Positions 34,263-42,195 of a stretch of 64,000 nt of DNA are shown here, one piece after another. The notes under the pieces are model-generated. The model made no database searches, was not told where the DNA came from, and was given only the letters and a program-made list of their open reading frames with translations. Each line of letters starts with the position of its first letter. Positions within the stretch are counted from its first letter, which is position 1. A program made the translations under genes and the position numbers. Origin of the DNA: Rhodocyclaceae bacterium (GTDB lineage: Bacteria; Pseudomonadota; Gammaproteobacteria; Burkholderiales; Rhodocyclaceae); assembly GCA_016702335.1 (NCBI GenBank), contig JADJEF010000020.1:868001-932000 (forward strand), in the 5' to 3' direction.

Positions 34263-36205
34263 TCTGCGCTCGGTGCGGCTTGCTCGGCGCGCGCGTCACC
34301 GCCCCAGGACTTCAGCGCGCGCAACAGCGAACGTTTTTTGCGCTGATGCGACTGCATGCGCCGCAAAATGTCGTCAAGGGTACGCATCGCCTCGGTGATG
34401 TGCGGCCCCTTGTTCAGCATCACACACTCGGCACGCTCGCCCATTGCCGCATCGGTAATCTCGGCACGCGAGGGCAAGCCGGTTTTGGCCTGGGTTTCGA
34501 GCACCTGAGTCGCCCAGATGACCGGCATGTGCGCCGCTTCGGCCGCCCACAAAATTTCTTCCTGAATCTCGGCCAGACGCTCGAAGCCACACTCCACCGC
34601 CAGGTCGCCGCGCGCAATCATCAGCCCTGCCGCCGGCGTTCGCATCACCGCCAGCAGCAGCTCAGGCAAGTTTTCAAAGCCCCGACGGGTCTCGATCTTG
34701 AGCACCACGCCCGGCATTTCGCCACGATCACGTTTAAGCAAATCGAGCAGTGCGCGGACATCGTCCGGCCGCTCGGCAAACGACAAGCCGACCAGATCGG
34801 CGAGCTCGACCACTACCGGTATGTCTTCGATATCTTTTTCGGTCAGAGCCGGCAAGTTAAGCTGACTATCGGGCAAGTTGATGCCTTTGTCGCTCGCCAG
34901 CTTTTCGCCGCAGCTGCGGGCATGCGTCACCTCCACCGTCAGGTAATCGGGATGCGCTTCACGAATGACACCACCAATGCGCCCGTCGTCGAACCAGATG
35001 CGCTCACCGGCACCTACCTGCAAAAACACTTCGGGCAAGGTGCACGGAATTTCGGCCACGACGCCACGTTTCTTTGCGCGCCCTGAGCCACCACCGGCCA
35101 ACTGCCCATCCTCACGGCCCACCAGACGAAATACATCGCCACAGCGCAGCAGTACGCTGCCTTCCACGGCGGGCAAATCGGTCACCACGGCGCTCGCGTG
35201 GCGCGGCTTCTTCCGGCGCAGCACCAGCGTCGTGTCGGGCGTCAGGTAGCACGTCTTGTGGCATTCCACCAGGACGCTATCGGCATCGCACTGAATCACA
35301 TCGAAGACCCGTCGGGCGGCACGGGCATCAACGCATTCGATGCGATCACCCACCGCCAGCAGTGCGAGCCAGTCGGGGCAAACGCCGATATGCACCTGCG
35401 CCCCGGCGACCGGCAGGTTTGAGCCGCTGGCACGCAGACCGATCAGCGCCGGCGCCTGAACGCCACCCAAGTCATCGCGCTGCGGGCGAATCTTGAGCAC
35501 CGAAGGGCCGCTCGGCAGGTGCCCGGTGCGCAGCTTGGGCCCAGCCAGGTCCATGAATACCTTTACCGGCCGGCCTCCGGCGCGCGCAGCGCGGCGCACA
35601 TTGGCCGCCATTTTTCGCCACAGCGCTTCGTCGCCATGGGCGCAATTAATGCGTGCGATATCCATGCCGGCATTCACCAGAGTGCGGACCAATCCGTAGT
35701 TCACGGCGGCTTCATCAGGGAGTGTGACCATCATGCGTACCCGCCGCTCAGGGGGAGCCGTACCCAGCAGCAAGGTGGTATGGCGATCCAGCAGCTTGCG
35801 GCTGCTGCGGCTGCCTGCAGGCTCGTCGTGCGACAGCGGTTCCCAGGATTTTCCGCTCAGCCGGTGCAACCAGCCCAGCACCTTGTCGAGATTCGCCATC
35901 ACGTGCGACTCGGCACGCCCAAGCGATGACAGCCCCAGCCAGGAAAGCCAATCCTGCAAGGCGCGATGATCGCGCTGCCGCAACGCCAGATAGTGCGACA
36001 GGTTGCGCGCCCCCGCGGTATAGCTGGGCACCACCGCCGCAATGGCGCTTGCGCGGCGCTGCTCGCTCGTCAGCATTTCCTGACGCAAGGCCCACAGTTG
36101 CTCGATAACGCCATCGGTATCACTGTCGGGCATGGCTGCTGATGGCTCGGTGGCGTCGGCGTCGTTGTAAAGCCGGTCAGCTGAACTGAGATCATGGTCA
36201 ATCAT
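34259..36205 (-). CDS. Atypical pyruvate kinase-like protein
   Basis: 648 residues. A ~150-residue helical N-terminal extension has no recognised family. The pyruvate kinase barrel follows: RVRMMVTLPDEAA, GMDIARINCAHGDE, VFMDLAGPKLRTG (normally DLKGPEIRTG), a large B-domain, VVLKIETRRGFENLPELL, MIARGDLAVECGFERL and ATQVLETQAKTGLPSRAEITDAAMG. After MLNKGPHITEAM it ends with a short basic tail; the C-terminal allosteric domain is absent. Catalytic Lys, metal Glu and Asp look retained. It could be a real pyruvate kinase or act on another phospho-enol substrate. It overlaps the small upstream gene by eight bases. Confidence 0.82.
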   Translation of the reverse strand: MIDHDLSSADRLYNDADATEPSAAMPDSDTDGVIEQLWALRQEMLTSEQRRASAIAAVVPSYTAGARNLSHYLALRQRDHRALQDWLSWLGLSSLGRAESHVMANLDKVLGWLHRLSGKSWEPLSHDEPAGSRSSRKLLDRHTTLLLGTAPPERRVRMMVTLPDEAAVNYGLVRTLVNAGMDIARINCAHGDEALWRKMAANVRRAARAGGRPVKVFMDLAGPKLRTGHLPSGPSVLKIRPQRDDLGGVQAPALIGLRASGSNLPVAGAQVHIGVCPDWLALLAVGDRIECVDARAARRVFDVIQCDADSVLVECHKTCYLTPDTTLVLRRKKPRHASAVVTDLPAVEGSVLLRCGDVFRLVGREDGQLAGGGSGRAKKRGVVAEIPCTLPEVFLQVGAGERIWFDDGRIGGVIREAHPDYLTVEVTHARSCGEKLASDKGINLPDSQLNLPALTEKDIEDIPVVVELADLVGLSFAERPDDVRALLDLLKRDRGEMPGVVLKIETRRGFENLPELLLAVMRTPAAGLMIARGDLAVECGFERLAEIQEEILWAAEAAHMPVIWATQVLETQAKTGLPSRAEITDAAMGERAECVMLNKGPHITEAMRTLDDILRRMQSHQRKKRSLLRALKSWGGDARAEQAAPSAD

Positions 36206-36446
36206 TGGTCACCTCCACTATGTCAATATCCGGGTCAACTTCGACCGCCAGCACCGCCGTCGGCGAATACTTGGCAAACTTCATTTGCAGCGCGGCTACG
36301 GCCTCTGCCGTGAGATGCCGGCCGATGACGCGCCGGTCACCGTCGGGCCCCGTGCTGAACAACCGGTAGCGCCCCGGGCGCTTCCATTGCGTCATGCGGT
36401 CGCGCAGTTCAGCTTTGAGTCTCGCCATGATGCTGTCATCCTGCAT
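36198..36446 (-). CDS. Small hypothetical protein upstream of the pyruvate kinase-like gene
   Basis: 82 residues: MQDDSIMARLKAELRDRMTQW, then RYRLFSTGPDGDRRVIGRHL and VLAVEVDPDIDIVEVTND. It is acidic at its end with no membrane segment. GGAGCGGGACT precedes the ATG. Its stop overlaps the start of the pyruvate kinase-like gene, giving translational coupling. No family recognised; the tight coupling suggests a functional partner. Confidence 0.7.
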   Translation of the reverse strand: MQDDSIMARLKAELRDRMTQWKRPGRYRLFSTGPDGDRRVIGRHLTAEAVAALQMKFAKYSPTAVLAVEVDPDIDIVEVTND

Positions 36447-36472
36447 GAGTCCCGCTCCTTGCCAAGCGCCGC

Positions 36473-36506
36473 ACTCTACGACGGCAATGTGGCAACTCCA
36501 TGACGC
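36473..36506 (-). promoter_or_regulatory. Putative PHO box and -10 for the small gene/pyruvate kinase-like operon
   Basis: Minus strand: GCGTCAT (36500-36506), four bases, TTGCCAC (36489-36495), exactly ten bases, TAGAGT (36473-36478). It is back-to-back with the PHO box of the STAS gene, so one PhoB platform may serve both directions. Confidence 0.65.
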
Positions 36507-36512
36507 CCGACT

Positions 36513-36557
36513 TCGTCACAAAACCGTCATATTCGGCGACGAGCAGGGAACTAGAAT
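36513..36557 (+). promoter_or_regulatory. Putative PHO box and -10 for the STAS/HATPase/SpoIIE operon
   Basis: TCGTCAC (36513), CCGTCAT (36524) and a weaker third half-site GGCGACG (36535-36541), then exactly ten bases and TAGAAT (36552-36557), a near-consensus -10. The STAS start is at 36593. Confidence 0.7.
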
Positions 36558-36592
36558 CTCCGCTCTAAATCATCGTCAACGGAGCTTGGGTC

Positions 36593-36937
36593 ATGAAAAT
36601 ATCTATCGACAGACGTAGCGAGGACCTCACCGTCGTGCATCTCGAAGGTCGTCTGGATATCGACGGCTCGCGCGCCGTTGAAGACAAATTCGCCTTTGCC
36701 ACCACTACCCACCAGACCGGCGTCATCGTCGATTTGTCGGGCCTGAGCTTTCTCGCTTCGATCGGTATTCGCATGCTGATGTCTGCGGCTCGCGGGCAGC
36801 ACGGGCGCGGCGGCAAAGTGGTGCTGGCCGCCCCCCAGGAATCCGTGCGTAAGGTACTGGAAGTGGCCGGTATCGATCAACTCATTCCGTTGTACGCCGA
36901 TCTCGCCAGCGCAGAAGCTGCCCTGATGGCCGCCTGA
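36593..36937 (+). CDS. STAS-domain anti-sigma factor antagonist (anti-anti-sigma)
   Basis: 114 residues: MKISIDRRSEDLTVVHLEGRLDIDG at the N-terminus and VIVDLSGLSFLASIGIRMLM, where the Ser in SFLASIG is the usual phosphorylation site. In partner switching the unphosphorylated form binds the HATPase anti-sigma kinase. ACGGAG lies before the start. The kinase follows four bases later and a SpoIIE-type phosphatase after that. Confidence 0.93.
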   Translation: MKISIDRRSEDLTVVHLEGRLDIDGSRAVEDKFAFATTTHQTGVIVDLSGLSFLASIGIRMLMSAARGQHGRGGKVVLAAPQESVRKVLEVAGIDQLIPLYADLASAEAALMAA

Positions 36938-36941
36938 GCCA

Positions 36942-37292
36942 ATGAGCGGAAGCATCCGGCATCAGCTTTGCCTCGATGCCGGCCCCGCGGCAGCGGGTGA
37001 AGCGAGTCTCTGGGTGCGCATGCGGGCAGAACAGCATCAGCTGCCCGATGAGTGGTCCGAGGGACTGGATCTGGCCGCGGTAGAACTGGTGGCCAACATT
37101 TGCGATTACGGCTACCGTGGTCGCCAGGGTGAAATTCGGCTGATGCTTGAGCTAAGCCACACGCGAACAGAATTCACCCTTGAGGACGACGCCCCTGCGT
37201 TCGACCCCTCCCAGGCTCCCCCGCCCAAAAAGCTACCAGCCTCGATGATGCGCAGATCGGAGGCTTGGGTATATTTTTGGTGCGGCAGATGA
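36942..37292 (+). CDS. RsbW-like HATPase anti-sigma kinase, frameshifted or frameshift-expressed
   Basis: The frame from 36942 gives 116 residues: MSGSIRHQLCLDAGPAAAGE, then WSEGLDLAAVELVANICDYGY (the N-box, AVELVANI) and LEDDAPAFDPSQAPPP. After PPPKK it loses sense (LPASMMRRSEAW) and stops. In the -1 frame the expected C-terminus continues: DDAQIGGLGIFLVRQMSQSF and NRLVVGF, the G2 box and final strand of this family. The break maps to AAAAAG at 37227-37232. The -1 frame then runs without a stop into the SpoIIE phosphatase. Sequencing error, mutation or programmed -1 slippage are all possible. Confidence 0.75.
   Translation: MSGSIRHQLCLDAGPAAAGEASLWVRMRAEQHQLPDEWSEGLDLAAVELVANICDYGYRGRQGEIRLMLELSHTRTEFTLEDDAPAFDPSQAPPPKKLPASMMRRSEAWVYFWCGR
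37226..37232 (+). other. Apparent -1 frameshift point (C AAA AAG)
   Basis: In the upstream reading frame the codons here are AAA AAG. The A-run and AAG in the A-site are of the type that promotes -1 slippage. Continuing in -1 restores the HATPase C-terminus and produces one ~569-residue HATPase/cNMP-binding/SpoIIE fusion. No clear stimulatory Shine-Dalgarno or pseudoknot is visible. Confidence 0.6.
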
Positions 37293-37450
37293 GTCAGTCT
37301 TTTGTGTATGAGCGGACCGGCAGCAGTAATCGGTTGGTCGTGGGCTTTGGTGACCCCGCCATTGCCAGTCGCGGCCTGGACCGGCGCCAGGCAGGCGAAC
37401 CCGGCACGGATGCGCAAGAACCGGAATGCGGCGCAGAGCGCCGTATCGCC

Positions 37451-38650
37451 ATGGACCGTCGGCAACTGGCGGTTATTTCATCATCACCACTATTCATTGG
37501 CGTGCCCTACGACGAGATCGAAGGCGCGCTCAAGGCCTGCCCGATCATAAGCTATCGTCCCGGTGCCATTGTGCGTTCGGCGGGCAACCGCCCTTCCTCG
37601 GTCGGCCTGTTGCTCTCCGGCGTGCTCGCGGGCCATGTCGGGCAGATCGATGGGGCACCCAACTTCGAAATTCAGGCCAATGAGTGCTTTGGCGAAATGT
37701 CCGTTGCCGACGGCAAGCCCGCCTCCGCGTGGCTGGTCGCCGCCACCGAGTGCTCGGTACTGGAGATCGATGCCGACATTTTTCTGCATCAGGTGCTTAC
37801 CGTACCGCGTATCGGGCGCAATCTGATCGTCATTCTTTCTGATCGGGCACGCCGGCATGGCGAGGAAATGGCGCACCGCGCCCGTGTCGAATCCGAGCTT
37901 GGGGCCTTGCAGCGCGAGCTCGATTTTGCAGAGCGCATTCAGGCGAGCATGCTGCCACTGGCACCAATCTTCCCCGATGAGCCGCGTCTTGACTGCGTTG
38001 GGCACATGCACGCGGCTCGTCAGGTGGGCGGCGATTTTTTCGAGGCCTTGCCGCTGGATGCGGACAGGTATCTGGTCGCCATTGGCGATGTCTGCAACAA
38101 AGGCATGCCGGCCGCGCTGTTCATGACCCAGACGCTGACCATGCTGCGCGGCTCCGCGGCGCGTGGTATCAGCGACCCCGAACTCGACCTCGAAGTGCTG
38201 GCCCGCCAGGGCAATGATCTGCTCTGTCAAGGCAACTCCGAGCATCTGTTTGTCTCGTTGTTCATTGCCGTGATTGATCTCAAGAGCGAGCGCTTGCGCT
38301 ATGTCAATGCCGGGCACAATCCGCCATGGTTGCTGGCGACGGGCAGCGCACCAAGCTTGATCACCCATCCGCGCAACCCGGTCGCCGGGATGATACCGGG
38401 CCTGACCTACAAATCGGGGAGCGTGGCGTTTCCCCGAGGCAGCCTGCTGCTGCTGTACACCGACGGCGTCACCGAAGCCGAGAACGTGGCGACCGAGCAG
38501 TTCGGTGACGAGCGTCTGGCCGCTCTGGTCAGCGAGCCGCCGGCGAGTGCGCAGGCTCTGGTGGCCCGGATTGTGGCGGCCGTTGATGCCTTCGCCGGTG
38601 CGGCCGCTCAGGCCGACGATATCACCTTGCTGGCCGCTCACTTCAAGTAG
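37451..38650 (+). CDS. cNMP-binding-domain/SpoIIE-type PP2C serine phosphatase
   Basis: 399 residues from the ATG at 37451; the open frame reaches back to 37265 and beyond through the frameshift, so the N-terminus may be a HATPase fusion. Residues ~10-130 are a Crp-like cNMP-binding fold (ALKACPIISYRPGAIVRSAG; QANECFGEMSVADGKPAS). A coiled linker (about 140-170) leads to the PPM/SpoIIE domain: QVGGDFFEALPL, VAIGDVCNKGMPAALFM, VNAGHNPPWLL, LLLYTDGVTEAEN and ADDITLLAAHFK, all with metal aspartates. It should dephosphorylate the STAS protein. The stop is four bases before a dispersed repeat. Confidence 0.88.
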   Translation: MDRRQLAVISSSPLFIGVPYDEIEGALKACPIISYRPGAIVRSAGNRPSSVGLLLSGVLAGHVGQIDGAPNFEIQANECFGEMSVADGKPASAWLVAATECSVLEIDADIFLHQVLTVPRIGRNLIVILSDRARRHGEEMAHRARVESELGALQRELDFAERIQASMLPLAPIFPDEPRLDCVGHMHAARQVGGDFFEALPLDADRYLVAIGDVCNKGMPAALFMTQTLTMLRGSAARGISDPELDLEVLARQGNDLLCQGNSEHLFVSLFIAVIDLKSERLRYVNAGHNPPWLLATGSAPSLITHPRNPVAGMIPGLTYKSGSVAFPRGSLLLLYTDGVTEAENVATEQFGDERLAALVSEPPASAQALVARIVAAVDAFAGAAAQADDITLLAAHFK

Positions 38651-38654
38651 CTGT

Positions 38655-38681
38655 AGCGCCGTGTTACCAGCGCCGACTTGC
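38655..38681 (+). repeat. Dispersed 27-base repeat, copy 8 (after the SpoIIE gene)
   Basis: AGCGCCGTGTTACC then AGCGCCGACTTGC, followed by GGTACAGGGCGCC, an imperfect inverted copy of GCGCCGTGTTACC. Together they can form a hairpin between the converging SpoIIE and phoR genes and may serve as a bidirectional 3' structure. Confidence 0.85.
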
Positions 38682-38715
38682 GGTACAGGGCGCCGGTGGT
38701 TGTGCTGGCGGACGG

Positions 38716-39957
38716 CTAGCGCCGCAAGCGTTCGGCAGGAAGCATCGCGCTGAAAGTGCTACCCCGGCCCGGCGTCGAGTCAATTTTGATACAACCACCA
38801 TGCCGCGAAAGCACATGCTTGACGATCGCGAGCCCCAGGCCGGTGCCGCCGCTCGACGAAGAACGTCCGCGATCAACCCGGTAGAAGCGCTCGGTGAGCC
38901 TCGGGATATGATCGGACGCAATGCCGATCCCGGTGTCCTGCACGGAAAACACGGGTTTGCCTTCGTGCACCTGCCAGCGAACGGTGATCTCGCCCCACTC
39001 CGGGGTATAGCGAATGGCGTTCGAGAGCAGATTGGCAAACGCGCTGCGCAGCTCTTCCGGGTTGCCGAAAAGATTGACCGGCTCGACCTCGCCACAGGTC
39101 ACCGTATGTCGCCCGGAGGACAGCGCATCGGCTTCCTCGATCAGCTCGGCGATCATCGTGGGCATCACGATTTCATCTTCAGAGACCAGCCGTGATTCAC
39201 CCTCCAGGCGCGACAGCGTCAGCAGGTCTTCGATCAACCGACGCATGCGCCCCGCCTGATCCGACATCATGGCCAGAAAGCGCTTGGCGTCTTCTCCCTG
39301 AGGCGGCTCGTCGCAGGTCATCTGTTCGAGAAATCCGCTGATCACAGTCACCGGGGTGCGCAACTCGTGAGACACATTGGCGACAAAGTCGACCCGCATG
39401 CGTTCAGTACGTACCATGTCAGTCACGTCGCGCAGCAAGAGCAAGCTACCTTGATTGGCCACCGGCAAAAGGCGTACCAGAAACTGCCGAGGCGGTGTGC
39501 CGAGCTCCAGTGACAGCCCATCCTCAGTCGCCTCGCCGCTGCGAAAGCGGCGCAGGTAACTCAGAAACACCGGGTACCTGAACAGATGAACGATCAAGGT
39601 ACCCTGATCGTCTTCCAGGGCAATACCCAGTTGTTCGCCCGCCACCCGGTTGTGCCACTCAATGCGGTCGTCAGCGTCAAGCAGGATCACCCCGTCGGGA
39701 ATGGCTTGGGTTGCCTTCAAAAACCGCTCAAGGCGCATGGTGAGCTGCGCCAGATCACGCCGGTTCTCTTTCTGCAATTGTCGTTGTGCAGAAAATACCT
39801 CGCGCCAGGCATCATCGCCATCCGGCAACTCGGCACTGGCAGTGTCTCGCAGCCACGCCAGCAAGGCGCGCCGCTGCCTTGCTTCCCTGACCAGCCGGAC
39901 AACCGCCCAGGCCAGACAAAGCCCGAGCAGACCGGCAAGCGCATAGGCAAAACTCAC
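38716..39957 (-). CDS. phoR: Phosphate-regulon sensor kinase PhoR
   Basis: 413 residues: one or two N-terminal hydrophobic segments (MSFAYALAGLLGLCLAWAVV), a charged linker, a PAS domain (AIPDGVILLDADDRIEWHN), then FVANVSHELRTPVTVISGFLE (H-box), NLLSNAIRYTPE, VQDTGIGIA and GGTGLGLAIVKHV. Overlap with phoB (ATGA) and operon position identify it as PhoR. It phosphorylates PhoB when phosphate is limiting, governed by PstSCAB-PhoU. Confidence 0.95.
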   Translation of the reverse strand: MSFAYALAGLLGLCLAWAVVRLVREARQRRALLAWLRDTASAELPDGDDAWREVFSAQRQLQKENRRDLAQLTMRLERFLKATQAIPDGVILLDADDRIEWHNRVAGEQLGIALEDDQGTLIVHLFRYPVFLSYLRRFRSGEATEDGLSLELGTPPRQFLVRLLPVANQGSLLLLRDVTDMVRTERMRVDFVANVSHELRTPVTVISGFLEQMTCDEPPQGEDAKRFLAMMSDQAGRMRRLIEDLLTLSRLEGESRLVSEDEIVMPTMIAELIEEADALSSGRHTVTCGEVEPVNLFGNPEELRSAFANLLSNAIRYTPEWGEITVRWQVHEGKPVFSVQDTGIGIASDHIPRLTERFYRVDRGRSSSSGGTGLGLAIVKHVLSRHGGCIKIDSTPGRGSTFSAMLPAERLRR

Positions 39958-40652
39958 TCGTCTTTATCCCAGTGCAGCTTGTAGCCGACACCGCGGACCG
40001 TTTTCACCAGTTCTTCGCTTTCGGGGCCGAGGCAGGCGCGCAGACGCCGGATGTACACATCGACAGTGCGGTCCTCAAGAAACACATGATCGCCGCGCAG
40101 GGCGTTCAGCAGTTGATCGCGGGTGAATACCCGATTCGGGCTGCCCATGAAAAACGCCAGCAGCTGGTATTCGGTCGGGCCCAGGGCCAATGGCCTGCCG
40201 TTCAGCGTGGCGGTGTGCCCGATCGGGTCCAGTGCGACGGGCCCTACCGCGACACGCTCGCCGGATTTGTGCGGGGCTCGCCGACGCAGCACGGCGCGGA
40301 TGCGCGCCACCAGTTCGCGCGGCGAAAACGGTTTGGTAATGTAATCGTCGGCACCGACCTCCAGGCCACCGACGCGATCGTTCTCTTCGCCACGCGCGGT
40401 CACCATGATGATGGGCAGTTCGCGGGTGCGTGAATCACCGCGCAATCGGCGTGCCAGCTCGACGCCCGACATGCCCGGCAACATCAGATCGAGCAGCACC
40501 AAAACCGGCAACTCGCGATTGACTTCAACAATCGCCTGCTCGGCGCTGGCGCAAATCACCGGGTCATAGCCGCCCTGACGCAGCGAATAGGCCAGCAGTT
40601 CGGCAATCGCCGGCTCGTCCTCCGTGACCAGAATGCGCGGAAGAATACTCAC
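39954..40652 (-). CDS. phoB: Phosphate-regulon response regulator PhoB
   Basis: 232 residues. Receiver: ILVTEDEPAIAELL, VLLDLMLPGMSG (phospho-Asp), MVTARGEE and DYITKPFSPREL. C-terminal winged helix: LGPTEYQLLAFFMG, RTVDVYIRRLRACLG and VKTVRGVGYKL, the OmpR/PhoB DNA-binding domain. It should bind CTGTCAY direct repeats at 11-base spacing, a pattern that recurs about 18 times in this window. It overlaps phoR by four bases and follows phoU by 11 bases. Confidence 0.97.
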   Translation of the reverse strand: MSILPRILVTEDEPAIAELLAYSLRQGGYDPVICASAEQAIVEVNRELPVLVLLDLMLPGMSGVELARRLRGDSRTRELPIIMVTARGEENDRVGGLEVGADDYITKPFSPRELVARIRAVLRRRAPHKSGERVAVGPVALDPIGHTATLNGRPLALGPTEYQLLAFFMGSPNRVFTRDQLLNALRGDHVFLEDRTVDVYIRRLRACLGPESEELVKTVRGVGYKLHWDKDE

Positions 40653-40663
40653 CAGGCTGGCCG

Positions 40664-41356
40664 TCAGCCTTCGAGCGCGGCGTCGCCCATATGGCGTACA
40701 TCGCGACCCTGGGCAATGAAGATGACGCTCTCGGCAATGTTTTTGGCGTGATCGCCGATGCGCTCCAGCGACTTGGCCACGAACACCAGATCAAGTGCGG
40801 TCGAGATGGTGCGCGGGTCTTCCATCATGAACGTCACCAGCTGACGCACACAACCCCGGAACAGGTTGTCGATATCTCTGTCCTTGCGCATGACCGACAG
40901 TGCCAGGTCGGCATCCGAGCGCACAAAGGCGTCAAGCACATCATGCACCATGGGCGTCACCTGGTCACCCAGATGGCGCAGATCGACTTCACTGGCCTGG
41001 CCACCGATCAGTCCGCGCTCATTGATCTTGCGCACGGCCTTGGCGATCTTCTTGGCTTCGTCACCGATGCGCTCCATGTCCTTGACCGCCTTGACGATGG
41101 CCATGATCAGACGCAAATCAACGGCAGTAGGCTGACGCCGGGCAATCAGGTGCAGGCAGGCATCGTCGATCTCGATCTCGAGGGCATCGACCGCCTTGTC
41201 GTTGCGAATGATCTGCTCGACGGACGCCTGATCGTGCGTGGTGATGATGCGGATGGCATCTTTGAGCTGCTCCTCAATCAGGCCACCCATCTGGGTGAGC
41301 TGAGCGCGAACAGCATCAAGGTCTGCGTCAAACTGGCTGGACGAGTGGGTATTCAT
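40664..41356 (-). CDS. phoU: Phosphate transport regulator PhoU
   Basis: 230 residues of two three-helix PhoU repeats: FDADLDAVRAQLTQMGGLIE; ARRQPTAVDLRLIMAIVKAVKDMERIGDEAKKIAK and, in the second repeat, FVAKSLERIGDHAKNIAESVIFIAQG. The E/D-x3-D metal motifs (MERIGDEA, LERIGDHA) are present. It is a peripheral membrane protein that links PstB activity to PhoR. It is located between pstB and phoB. Confidence 0.96.
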   Translation of the reverse strand: MNTHSSSQFDADLDAVRAQLTQMGGLIEEQLKDAIRIITTHDQASVEQIIRNDKAVDALEIEIDDACLHLIARRQPTAVDLRLIMAIVKAVKDMERIGDEAKKIAKAVRKINERGLIGGQASEVDLRHLGDQVTPMVHDVLDAFVRSDADLALSVMRKDRDIDNLFRGCVRQLVTFMMEDPRTISTALDLVFVAKSLERIGDHAKNIAESVIFIAQGRDVRHMGDAALEG

Positions 41357-41399
41357 GGCTTCTCTCTCTAGGTTTGGTCAGCAGTGGCTGCGCCACGGT

Positions 41400-42191
41400 T
41401 CAGCCGAAGCGGCCGGTAATGTAATCTTCCGTGCGCTTGTCTTTGGGCTTGATGAAGATTTCGTCAGTCACACCGAATTCGACCATCTCGCCCAGGTACA
41501 TGTAGGCGGTGTAGTCGGAAACGCGCGCCGCCTGCTGCATGTTGTGGGTGACGATCAGGATGGTCACCTTCTCCTTCAGCTCGCCGATCAGCTCTTCGAT
41601 GCTGGCGGTGGCAATCGGGTCCAGTGCCGAGGTCGGCTCGTCAAACAGCAGCACTTCCGGGTCAGTCGCCAGCGCGCGGGCAATGCACAAGCGCTGTTGC
41701 TGGCCACCCGAAAGAGCAAAGGCCATGTCGTTCAGGCGGTGCTTCACTTCATTCCACAGTGCCGCGTTGGTCAGCGCTTCCTCAACCTTGTCGTCGAGAA
41801 TTGAACGATTTTTCACGCCACGCACCCTCTGGCCGTAGATCACGTTTTCGTAGATCGACTTGGGAAACGGGTTGGGCTTCTGAAACACCATCGACAAGCG
41901 CATACGCACCTCGATCGGATCGACGCGCGGGTCGATGAGGTTGGTGTCGTCCGGGTGAAGAATCAGCTCGCCTTCGTAGCGGTTACCGGCGTAAAGATCG
42001 TGCATGCGATTGAAGCTGCGCAGCAGCGTACTTTTGCCGCACCCTGAAGGGCCGATCAGGGCGGTGACCTGATTTTCACCCAGCTGGATATTGATGTTCT
42101 TCAGGGCATGAAAGTCGCCATAGTAAAAGTTGAAATTCTTGGTTTCAGCTTTGATCTTGGCGGGGGTATGGGGCAGGGTCGGAGTGCTCAT
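41400..42191 (-). CDS. pstB: Phosphate ABC transporter ATPase PstB
   Basis: 263 residues with Walker A GPSGCGKST, LSGGQQQRLCIARAL signature, Walker B VLLFDEPTSALD, and H-loop IVTHNMQQA. It powers the PstSCAB high-affinity phosphate importer at the cytoplasmic face. It begins five bases after pstA. Confidence 0.97.
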   Translation of the reverse strand: MSTPTLPHTPAKIKAETKNFNFYYGDFHALKNINIQLGENQVTALIGPSGCGKSTLLRSFNRMHDLYAGNRYEGELILHPDDTNLIDPRVDPIEVRMRLSMVFQKPNPFPKSIYENVIYGQRVRGVKNRSILDDKVEEALTNAALWNEVKHRLNDMAFALSGGQQQRLCIARALATDPEVLLFDEPTSALDPIATASIEELIGELKEKVTILIVTHNMQQAARVSDYTAYMYLGEMVEFGVTDEIFIKPKDKRTEDYITGRFG

Positions 42192-42195
42192 AGGA

